From Salarias fasciatus (Eukaryota > Chordata > Actinopteri > Blenniiformes > Blenniidae): a stretch of 64,000 nucleotides of DNA. Each line of letters opens with the position of its first letter. Position 1 is the first letter of the stretch. Position numbers and translations under genes: made by a program. This document shows, piece by piece, positions 27,261-44,919 of this stretch. The notes under the pieces are model-generated. The model was not told the origin of the DNA. It saw only the letters and a list, made by a program, of their open reading frames with translations, and did no database searches. The stretch spans positions 20,864,931 through 20,928,930 of the forward strand of contig NC_043754.1 in NCBI RefSeq assembly GCF_902148845.1, in the 5' to 3' direction.

Positions 27261-27437
27261 TTAAGGTCTGATGGGAGCTCCTCCTGTTCTGCCTCTTCGC
27301 CTTGATCCTATTTATCTTCCTACTGTTGCACCTCCTCCACCTCCTCCCCCCACTGCTCCTGTACTACACCTCTGCCTCCTATGCCTCCTCCTGTTGCACC
27401 TCCTCCATTCATTCTGCTCCTTGGTTTTGGCTTGAAC

Positions 27438-28318
27438 TAGTTGTTGATTGTTGAGTTTTGATTGATCTGATTTTTTTAGGTTAGGTCATTAGTCATCATC
27501 ATCATTATTATTTATGATTGTCATTTTTTAGAATCAGTTAAGCATGTTATGCTTGGTTAATATTGCTAGTATTATTATTGACTGTTGTTTTTAGTTGATA
27601 ACCATCACTAGCAACATTTCTTTTGATTGTTTATGATTGTCCTTCACTGGTTGCTTTGATCATGATTGCTAAACGTTTTAGGATTTTTCCTAATTCATTT
27701 GATCCAGTTTGTTCATTATTATTATTGTCCTTATTGGTTATGGCTGGTTGAAGCAGGCAGTGCTTAGTTAGGACTGGTTATTGCTAAGTGAACAGTGATC
27801 AGTAAGGATTGTTTCTTTCATTGTGGTTGGGTATGTTTGTGAGGATTAGTTGGAGCTGTTAAGGTTGGTGATTATGGATGATTATTGGCTATGATTGCTG
27901 TGATTGGTTTTCATTGGTTGATATTTTGATGATTTTGAAGGTTATTATTTCCAATATGGTGATTATTGTTATGAATGGTTGTGATTGCTATGGTTGATTA
28001 GGATATGGGTTGGCTAAGATTAGCTATGATTGTATATTATTGGTTATGACAGTTGTGATTTTTATGCTTAGTTGTGGATTTTTATTGATATGATTAATAT
28101 TGATCATGATCAGCTATAGTGATGAATGTTATTTATTATTATTTATTAATGATTAGATTTGATTATCAATATTGGAACACTATGTAGTTGTTTGTTGTCA
28201 TTTATGTTGTTTATGGTTAGTTATTATTGAATATGATTGTTCTTATTTGTCATTACTGGTTTTAATTATTTTCATGATTGTGATTATGGATTAGTACTGT
28301 TGTGATTGGTTAAAGTCA
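27438..28318 (+). repeat. C-depleted T/G-rich block, copy 1
   Basis: About 880 bp between csf1r exon 1 and the pdgfrb stop codon, composed of ttgattgttatgattgg-like words with few C residues on the plus strand. It is an extreme strand asymmetry with no open frames of note. Duplicated at about 40354-41230. Confidence 0.65.
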
Positions 28319-28581
28319 GATTGAGTGACACGTCTTTGAGTCTTCAGCCACGTTTGCATTTTTTGCACAAAAAAAAAGCATCCTGTAAGAGGAGGAGCAG
28401 GAGGAGGAGACAGTGAGATTCAGAGGAATGAACATACTTTATTGGACGCTTGCGTCAGAATCTAGAAGCAGTTTAATAAACAGAAGCTCAAACTATCAGA
28501 ATACATGAGAGTATACAAGAGTTCGGCCTGGAGGTCAACACTTCTTAGCCCAGCACCTTGTTTTTCAGAGTGCTGAAAGCA

Positions 28582-35351
<6,770 letters not shown>

Positions 35352-37031
35352 GGCTCTGCCTTAAGAGAAGAGAGCGAGAACCAATCGCAGATCAGGACCA
35401 AGAACAAAATGCATCCTGGTGCCTCGTGGCACATGCAATACCCATTAATATGAGAAGCACTGCTCAGTACTACTCCAGCTGATCCAAAAGTTTTCAGTGT
35501 GAGTCATGTCGGTTTGTCACAGATAGCAGGATGTAGTTCTCAGTATGCTGCTCCCTGCAGGTTCCTACAGTTCCTACAGTAGACTCTGTTCCGTTGGAGT
35601 CAGCTCATTTCAGTCCACAAAGCCAACACATCAGGCTTCAAGCCTCCTCTGATGAAGCTTCAGGTTCAGTCAAGATCTTTACATGAGCATTGCTCATGTA
35701 GGTTTACACTTCTGGGATGACTTTCTTTATCCACTCAGCTTCTGTCCTTCTATTTCTTTGGCATCAAATGTGTGTATGTTGACTCTCCCTGCCCTGTAGC
35801 CTGAGCTCTTAGTACTCGAGTACTTCGGTGTAGTATTTTACAGCAGTTCTAAGGATCAGAACTCCACAGCAGTACTGCTGAATGGCTTCTCTCTCTCTGA
35901 TGCCTCTAACAGACGTGAACACATTCCTCCGAGTCTCTGAGTGTTTCCACAGACTGAAGCCGTCCAATCGGAGTGCGGCCTCCTGGGACCTCGGCCAACC
36001 AGTGGCCTGGCTCTGCGTGCAGGAGGAATGTGAGGCCACCACCGAAGAAGAAAATAAACAGGGAAATATTTCCTGTCGGCAGCAGCTTGGCGCGCCGGCC
36101 AATCACAGCCCAGCCTAGCGTGGCCAATCGGGACCCGGCAGCTGCCTGAGCCTCCATGGCGCAGTGAAGTTGTGAGAGGATGAAGAGGACCTGTGAGGAC
36201 AGACCGTGTCTCACCTGGCCGTCACTCTGTCATGGCGATGCTTGCTCTCTCTGCCACCTGATTGGTCCAAACAGGATGACTGACAGCTGTGGGAAGATAC
36301 AGAGTCAGAGCTGAATTTCATCTGTTTATGAGACTTCAGATGTATTTACACTGTACAGTTTATATAAACAATAATCTGAGTGTGTGACATGAAAGTTTAC
36401 ATCTTCAGACGCTTTATTTGTGGAACACTTTAAAAACACCACACTTTTCAAGTAGGACACATTTTCCACTAGATAAACGCAACTTTTCGGTATATGACAC
36501 TTCATGCATAAAAGACTTTTGAACTACGTCACTCGATTTGTACTACACTTTGAGTTTGGCTCTTTAAATGCAACACTCCAAACTTTACTTTCAGAAAGTT
36601 GAGTTTAAAAACAAACATGGATGAAAACGTTGGCAACACCGCAGCCGTTGTAGAATATCTGATCTGCCCGCCGTTACTCTGTGTGGTATTCGGTACATTC
36701 AGTCTGTAGTGCGTCGAGTTCCAGTACACAGCAACACTGCTTGGAACGATGAACCAAAAAAAGTGAGAAAAGATTGAGTTTTTCAAACCTTCTGCTCCAG
36801 ATCCTGTTTTCTCTCTTCCTTCGTCCTCACGTCTCTCACTCTCTCTCTGTCTCTTCCTCCCTCCTCTTCCTCTCCAGTCTTCGTCTCTGACTTCATTCCA
36901 GATGAACGACGAGTGGAAACAAATGGACTCATAGAGAGTCTGCAGAGCTGAGGGGAGAGAAGGGGAGGGTGAGAGAGAGAGTGAGAGAGAGAGAGAGAGA
37001 AGACGTCTGTTTTCAATCTGAGTAAGGAAGT

Positions 37032-37112
<81 letters not shown>

Positions 37113-38354
37113 CCTCACTTTACTTAATGAAGCAGTGAAAACCAGACACAAACTGCAGTCTCTCTCTCTCTCTCGCTCTCTGTCTGTATCAGGAGGTCAA
37201 TACTTGGCGATCAATCAGCTGTTGTCGGAGTTACATGGCGTCTTGGTGTACTGCGGTATCATCACTGCTCCTGAGTATTCCTGAGTACTTTTACTTAATC
37301 TTGGAATCTAAATTTCGTAAGAATTTCAAACTGGGGGTGTCCAGGTCTCTGGAGATGATGACTGGTTTGAACGGATTTGTGTCAGCAGCGACTGGTTAAA
37401 TCCAGTTTCAAATGGTTCAGACTGGTTCTCACATGGTGTAAACGGGTTCAGACTGGTGTGAACGGGTTTGGTTTGCTTATATTACCTATGAAGATTCTGT
37501 CATCAGAGGTAGGATGATGCAGTAAAGAAAAAAGATGTGTACATGAATTGAGTTTGAAGTGCTTTGGCCTGGTTTGCACTGGGTGCGGACCAGCCCATCG
37601 GACTGGGTAATCCTGAGAGATAAAGGTGTTAAAGAAAGGTTTTTATAGTTACACCTGGAGAGAAACATTCAAACCTGTGGGAAAACAGAGGTAGGAGTGC
37701 TCCCTGCTGGCTGGACCTGGTACTGCATTCCAGAAACTGGTCCTGATCTGTCCTCACATCGTTAACTCATAAACTGGAGACCAGACCGAGGTGCAGGATC
37801 CCTGAGAGGAGAGGCCAGGTCCAAACCTGATCCCCACTTTACCATGACAGACCTGTTTATTACAGTTGATATGAATCATTGACATTCAATAAGAAATCAT
37901 TACATTAATAAATTAAAAACCAAGTGAATGAATGGATGAATAAATTCATTTATTCATTAAAAGCACAGTTAACAGAACAAAGTGAAACAGATTTTCAGAT
38001 CAATGAATCTTCTTCCCATTACCGCTGTTTATTACTCATTAACAATCAGAATGAAAAAAAACACACAGCCCCGTGCCGTCTTCAAACCCACCACATCCGT
38101 CATAGTTCATAATCGTACATAGAACCAGAATTTAGACTTCTCCACCGCAAACCTGATTTCAGACCTTTCCATTAACTTTAAATGTATGCCTATAGTTAGT
38201 TTAAATTGAACCTTCACCTTGTTTCAAACCTGATTATTGATATCAACCTACTTTAAAGCGCTTTAAAATTCAAATTCAAATTCAAAATTTGACTTAAATT
38301 AAAATAAAATTCAAATTCAAAGGGATGTAGACGAATCCTCACAACCTCAGATCA
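35352..38354. other. Intergenic pdgfrb-GIMAP, copy 1
   Basis: About 3 kb upstream of pdgfrb and downstream of GIMAP. It contains (GA)n at 36969-37000 and (CA)n at 37034-37108. A minus-strand open frame at 35906-36214 (102 residues) and one through 36529-37107 persist in copy 2, but the sequence is nearly identical there, so persistence is not evidence of coding. No known domain. Some of this region presumably serves as the pdgfrb promoter and 5' UTR. Confidence 0.5.
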
Positions 38355-39594
38355 TTACTGGATAACACAGGGTGCCTTTGATACCGCCATCCTGAACGCA
38401 GCAGTTCCAGCTACCGCACTGCCGACCTGAGCTGCTGCGGCGCCGGCCTGAGCCACAGCAGCTCCCACACCGGCGGCCACCTCACTGCTGGAGAGTACAA
38501 CCGCTCCAACCGCAGCAACCTCTATGTTACAGAGCAAAAGAGCTCCGAGAGCAATGGCTCCTGCCACTCCAGCCGCCCCAGCTAGAACCCCCGTAACAAA
38601 GCTGTTGTCGCTCTCAGCTATCGCCTGAGCTTCTGCGGGAGGCATGTTTGGGTTTGTCCTCATAAGTTCTGTCCTTCTGTTAACCACGGCCCTCTGAGCT
38701 TCTACAAAGGTTCTGTTGGTGCAATACCTTCCGTTGTTTCTTTGAACCATCTGGGAGATCTTCCTCAGCAGCTCCTGGACCTGAGAAAGGTTGCTGGAAT
38801 AGTTGTTGAAGACGTGGTATCTTCCGCCGCACTGATGGACGAAGTGACTCAGAGCTGGATCTTTACTGATGAAGGAGACGATGGAAACTCTCTCGTGCTC
38901 CAGGGCGTCTCCGTGGGTGAACAGGACCATCATGTGCTTTGCAGCTTGTTCTCCAAACAAAATCTGGAGGATTCTCACCGTTTGTTGTTCCTCTTCCGTG
39001 AACCTGTTGGGCTGGATCACCACCAGGAAGACATGAGGACCGGGAGCAGCAAAGGAAATGCACTTGGCAAGCTCTCTCTTCACGTCATCTGCAGGCATTC
39101 TCCTGTCAAACAGACCAGGAGTGTCGACCACAGCCAGATGAGCACCTTCAAACACTCCTCTTTCTTTCTTGCAATGGGTGGTCACCCCAGCTGGAGTCAT
39201 CTCGCTTCTAAAGGCTCGTCTTTGTAGGATGGTGTTTCCTGACGCACTTTTCCCAGATCCAGTTTTTCCAACCAGCACAATCCTGAGATACTTCTCTTCC
39301 AAATCTGTGACAGATATCATGACATTATTAATTCTATATTCCTGCACCCTCAATTGACACATCAGAATGAGGTTTTTAAACCACACACATCATTTTCAGA
39401 GCCACTAACATTACAAACCCAACCTCTATGTCTAGTTAACGTCTCGGTGGTACTCGTGCAGCTTTCCACAAAACTAGATAAAACACAGTGCGGATACAGA
39501 GCATCACTCTTTTTAAATTGCAAAAGAATTCAACTTTTGAAATAGCCTCACCTCCCAGGAACTGCTGTTCCATCATGCTGGTGTGTGAGGCCAT
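38355..39594 (-). CDS. GIMAP/AIG1-type GTPase, 2 exons (copy 1)
   Basis: Immune-associated nucleotide-binding GTPase. Coding exons 39552-39594 (MASHTSMMEQQFLG) and 38355-39304 give 330 residues. Visible motifs: G1 GKTGSGKSASGNTIL, the G2-region Thr in MTPAGVTTHCKKE, G3 DTPGLFD, conserved box between G3 and G4 (FLVVIQPNRFTEEEQQTVRILQ, interrupted here), G4-like THGD, then VFNNYSSNLSQVQELLRKI. The C-terminal 75 residues are Ala/Val/Gly-rich and hydrophobic, probably membrane-associating. Only 14 bp upstream of its ATG the duplicated unit ends, so it lacks the upstream sequence of copy 2 and instead follows the orphan csf1r exon 1. Differs from copy 2 at two residues. Confidence 0.92.
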
Positions 39595-40050
39595 GTTGAT
39601 CTGCTTGTGAGCGTATCGACACACTCACACACATACATACACACAAACGAGTTATTAAAGATAACATCGGGTGCTGATTGTGCTGTGTTGAAGAGCATTA
39701 ACTGTTAATTTCTGATACATTCTTCAGATAAATGTTTATGTTATTAATATTAAGGCGCCGCAAATAGCTGCCTCGGTGTCTCTCCACCACATCAAATTCC
39801 CTATATGGGCAACTGTACTTGATTCTGATTCTGATGTATCATAGTCATATGCAGATAATCTCTTAAATTTTGATGGTAGATAAACAGAAATAACTTTTTA
39901 TCCAGACTGACAGTTTTCAGATGATCCAGATCATTCCAGCTGGTTTAACCTCAGCTTCACGTCTTCTTCTACACCTCGTTGGGAGGTCAACGAAAGTAAA
40001 CAAAGAGTAATTAAAGAGTAAAGAGAATGTAAACAAGAGTGTTTCTTTAC

Positions 40051-40105
40051 CTGCAGAGCAGTAACTGCTAAGGGCGATCAACAGCAGAATAGAATGGGAC
40101 CACAT
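40051..40105 (-). CDS. Orphan duplicate of csf1r exon 1 (signal peptide)
   Basis: A 55-bp exon encodes MWSHSILLLIALSSYCSA and ends in phase 1 at GCAG|GTAAAG, with two residue changes from csf1r exon 1 (T to A, C to S). The upstream (GA)n tract and the PU.1-like GAGGAAGT (40170-40177) are duplicated with it. The next acceptors downstream on the minus strand are GIMAP exon 2 (39305, also phase 1), then pdgfrb copy 1 exon 2 (also phase 1), then csf1r exon 2 (23699). It is either an inert fragment, a distal alternative csf1r promoter, or the leader of a chimeric transcript. Confidence 0.85.
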
Positions 40106-40168
40106 CTCTCTCTCTCTCTCTCTCTCTCTGTCAGTTCTACAGACTGAAGGAGAAGTCACTCTGAAACC

Positions 40169-40178
40169 AACTTCCTCC
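40169..40178 (-). promoter_or_regulatory. Duplicated csf1r promoter PU.1-like site
   Basis: The minus strand carries GGAGGAAGTT at the same distance from the duplicate ATG as in the original promoter. Function is inferred by analogy with mammalian CSF1R. Confidence 0.35.
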
Positions 40179-40353
40179 TTAAGGTCTGGCGGGAGCTCCT
40201 CCTGTTCTGCCTCCTCCTCTTGATCCTATTTATCTTCCTACTGTTGCACCTCCTCCACCTCCTCCCCCCACTGCTCCTGTACTACACCTCCGCCTCCTAT
40301 GCCTCCTCCTGTTGCACCTCCTCCATTCATTCTGCTCCTTGGTTTTGGCTTGA

Positions 40354-41230
40354 ACTAGTTGTTGATTGTTGAGTTTTGATTGATCTGATTTTTTTAGGTT
40401 AGGTCATTAGTCATCATCATTATTATTATTTATGATTGTCATTTTTTAGAATCAGTTACGATTGTTATGCTTGGTTAATATTGCTAGTGTTATTATTGAC
40501 TGTTGTTTTTAGTTGATAACCATCACTAGCAACATTCCTTTTGATTGTTTATGATTGTCCTTCACTAGTTACTTTGATCATGATTGCTAAACGTTTTAGG
40601 ATTTTTCCAAATTCATTCGATCAAGTTTGTTCATTATTATTAATATTCTTACTGGTTATGGCTGGTTGAAGCAGGCAGTGCTTAGTTAGGATTGGTTATT
40701 GCTAAGTGAACAGTGATCAGTAAGGATTGTTTCTTTCATTGTGGTTGGGTATGTTTGTGAGGATTAGTTGGAGCTGTTAAGGTTGGTGATTATGGATGAT
40801 TATTGGCTATGATTGCTGTGATTGGTTTTCATTGGTTGATATTGTTGTGATTTTGAAGGTTATTATTTCCAATATGGTGATTATTGTTATGAATGGTTGT
40901 GATTGCTATGGTTGATTAGGATATGGGTTGGCTAAGATTAGCTATGACTGTATATTATTGGTTATGACAGTTGTGATTTTTATGCTTAGTTGTGGATTTT
41001 TATTGATATGATTAATATTGATCATGATCAGCTATAGTGATGAATGTTATTTATTATTATTTATTAATGATTAGATTTGATTATCAATATTGGAACACTA
41101 TGTAGTTGTTTGTTGTCATTTATGTTGTTTATGGTTAGTTATTATTGAATATGATTGTTCTTATTTGTCATTACTGGTTTTAATTATTTTCATGATTGTG
41201 ATTATGGATTAGTACTGTTGTGATTGATTA
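40354..41230 (+). repeat. C-depleted T/G-rich block, copy 2
   Basis: Counterpart of 27438-28318 with few substitutions, between the orphan csf1r exon and the pdgfrb copy 2 stop codon. Confidence 0.65.
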
Positions 41231-41847
41231 AAGTCAGATTGAGTGACACGTCTTTGAGTCTTCAGCCACGTTTGCATTTTTTGCATAAAAAAAGCATCCT
41301 GTAAGAGGAGGAGCAGGAGGAGGAGACAGTGAGATTCAGAGGAATGAACATACTTTATTGGACGCTTGCGTCAGAATCTAGAAGCAGTTTAATAAACAGA
41401 AGCTCAAACTATCAGAATACATGAGAGTATACAAGAGTTCGGCCTGGAGGTCAACACTTCTTAGCCCAGCACCTTGTTTTTCAGAGTGCTGAAAGCATCA
41501 AAGGTTGCTCTCCTCCTCCTCCTCCTGGTCTGCAGGGGGCGCTGTAGGAGGCTCCACCAGAGATTCGTCCAGCTGAGGGCTGCCGACAGGAATGGTGACA
41601 GTAAATTAAATTGAATTTTAAAATGAACATGTTTATTTACCGAGTGAATAGACGAGTGATGGCGACCTGACTGCGTCCAGCGCAGCGTTGCTGTCAGTTT
41701 CTATGGTGACGTCAGCGGCAGGGAGGATGTAAGTACCGTGAGAGGGGCCCGCCTCCACTGGCTCCGCCTCCAAGAGGTCAACTGTCACCTGAGGGGCGGA
41801 GCTTCCTGAAAAAAGAGGGCAGGGCTTCAGATTTAACCGACTGCCAG

Positions 41848-41878
<31 letters not shown>

Positions 41879-42438
41879 CTGTGTGTCTGTGTGTGTGTGT
41901 GTTACCGTGTGTGTCTCTGTTGTCTTCCTGTCTGGATGAACTCAGTCTTGACTGATTGACAGCAGGATTTTTTCCTTTCACGAACTCTTCAGTCAGCTGC
42001 AGGTAACGCTAACACACAACAAACAACATGAGTTTCGGTTCATGTCCGTTTACGACCCTGTGTGTGTTTGTTTGTGTGTTTGTATGTGTGTTTGTACCTG
42101 CTTGTAGTCATCACTGAGCAGGTTCCCCACAGTGGCTACTATTGAGGAGAAAGATGGTCTGGACTGAGGCTTGTCGTCCCAGCACTGCTTCATCAGTTCA
42201 TACCTGCAGCCACATGACACACACACCTGAGTGCGTTTGTGTGTATTTGTATGTTTCTGTGTCTGTGTGTATTTGTCATACATGTGAGGAGGAGCGTGTT
42301 GTGGCCGACTCATCCTGTGTCCTCTCTTCAGAGCGGAGCAGAACTCCTGGGTCATGGGCAGTTCAGAGTACGGACTGGAACCTGGGACCAACGGGGACTG
42401 GTTATGGGGTGTTTTGGTTACGCTGGTTATGTTGGTTA

Positions 42439-42597
<159 letters not shown>

Positions 42598-44844
42598 TCA
42601 TCACCTCATCTGATGACGTCATCACCCCGTCCCATGTTTAATTTCAGCAGCTCCAAAACTCACGTTTCCACGGGCGACGTAATTTTGATCCTTTAGCATG
42701 TCTCGAGCCAATCCGAAGTCCCCGACCTTCACCAGCTTCCCCTCGCACACCAGCACGTTCCTCGCTGCCAGGTCTCTGTGGACACACTGCACACAGGCAG
42801 CACGGCGGTCAGCAACGCAACACGTCAGTGCAACAACATGCAGACAATGTGGCAATATGAATCATTATATGTGTGTTAGTTTTAGTTGTGGGTTATTTGT
42901 GGCCTAGGTGAGAATCAGTGGTGTACCTTTCTAGAGGACAGGAAGTTCATGGCCTGAGAGACCTGGAAGGAGAAACTGAGAAGGTCCTGCAGGCTGAGGA
43001 GGGGAGAGTCACTGAGGAGGAGCGCTGGAGCCTCCTGCTGGTCTGGAAAACAAAAGAGTTGACATTTCAAAGGTCACAACCACTGACAGGATTCACTCAG
43101 ATGAACACATGAAGTGCCACGAGAAAAGTGTACAGGTGTGATACAGGTGTGAGAGGACGTCACCTGCAGGCGTGTCCGGGGTCTCATATACTGCGGGTTC
43201 GATGTCGGCATAGTTGAGCTCCTTCATGGCGACATACTGAACGCTCTCCTCTTTGTTCATGTCCATGTAGCCACCATCACTGTAGAGATGGAGAGGAGGT
43301 GGGACATTGTGTGAGCGCTTCTGCGTGCGTGCGTGCGTGCGTGCGTGCGTCTGTGCGCATAATCACCTCCCACTCTGAGTGTCTCCTTGGAGGAAGGAAT
43401 GCTTGTTCTTCTGCAGGTAGTTCACCATTGGCTTCCAATTCTCCAAGTCCGTAAAAAAATGTAGAATGGATCATGTCTGCAGGGAGATGGTTAAAGACGC
43501 CTGAAGAAGGCTGAACACTCTGAGTTACTGTTTGGCGAAGAAGCACCAACAGCAGCCAAAGTTTTCCTCACTCTAACTTTAGGTCAAAGGAAGGTGACCC
43601 TCTCCACAGACTGCATGGCTTCCATCCTGGGACTTCTGAATATGACCGCAAGTTGCTCAGAGTCCCTCATCCAGTTGCCTGACTTGGTACAAGAAAACCC
43701 TTTATCATATTTTGTTCTAGAGGCAATGCTGTGCATGGAGGTTAGCTTAAATATATCCAGTGGGTAATTCTCAACCTCCCACACCAGCAAATCTAATTCC
43801 CTCAGTAAAGGTACAGTCCACATCCCAAGATCTAGATTCTGCTGCAGTTACCCATGGTGCAATGTGGCTCTCCGCTCTCTCACATTGCTTGTGTGATGTA
43901 CCACTCCACCATATACTGTAGCACTTGGTGGGTCATGTGCAGACGTACGTTTCACCATCTTTACAGCCACTTTAGTTGTAGAATCAGAGTGAATCAGGCC
44001 AGAGACAGTTGCCTCGACAACACGTCCAAATGCACCTGAACCCAGAACCTGACCTGAAACACAGAAGGGGTTACACTTTACTGCACAGAGTAGTTTATAT
44101 TGTAGTAGACACAGTACTGCAAAACTCTGAATAAAATACCTAGTACTATACGGTCTCGTGGTATTTCCCAGGTGGCATTGTAGGGTAGGTGGGTGGGGTC
44201 AAGGTAGGTGTACTGCTGTCCATCAGGACTAACTGTCTCAATCACTTTCCAACGTACTTCATAACCAGGCTTCTGCCAACAGAAAACAAAAACAAGGGAC
44301 CCAAATACTAAAGCACAACAATTGACAGATGCTACAAATCTTCAAGTACAATAAAAACCAAAGTAGTAAAAATGCTACGGAGCAAAAAATACTGCAAGAC
44401 ATCAAATACTTCTCTGGTACTGAGCCGTGGATGCTGACCTTTCTCCAGAGGACGATGAGGATGATGAGAAAGATGACAGCAACAATGACAAGAACCAAAA
44501 CTACAACGAGCACGGCAACCTGGGACAGGAGAGCTGCAGACAAAGAGGTAGAGACAGATAGGAAGATGTAATGTTTGTGAATTTCCCAGATGAAGACAAA
44601 AATGTAGAGACAGACAGGAATGGAACCAAAAAGGAAGCCAGCTGCACAAAAACTACAGTAAACTAAACTGCTAATACTCACTGGTATTATTAGTGGCATT
44701 GCAGTATAGCTACTATCAAAATTAAGGATGCACTGATACCTATACCTGCAGTTCTCATGCTCTTACACATTAAAGATCAGTAGCACTCCAGTATTAGTAT
44801 TTTCAGGTCACTAACAGTGCTGTATTAGTAATCATAGGTATTAT

Positions 44845-44895
44845 TACTCAGGTACATTATAATAATACCTGTGTACTCAGGTACACAGGTATTAT
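44845..44895. repeat. Imperfect inverted repeat, copy 2 only
   Basis: attataataatacctgtgta and its near-inverse tacacaggtattattatt flank a ctcagg loop, just left of the hAT element. Copy 1 has only ttactcactgtggaattgc at this place (around 32522). Confidence 0.7.
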
Positions 44896-44919
44896 TATTG
44901 CAGTATTAATACTCACAAG

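Noticed and set aside
35906-36214. 102-residue minus-strand frame upstream of pdgfrb, also in copy 2
   Set aside because: Conservation is explained by recent duplication; no domain or splice support. It may be 5' UTR or promoter sequence.
38742-39227. 161-residue plus-strand frame, repeated at 53288-53773
   Set aside because: Exactly antisense to the GIMAP GTPase domain, and conserved only because the two copies are nearly identical.
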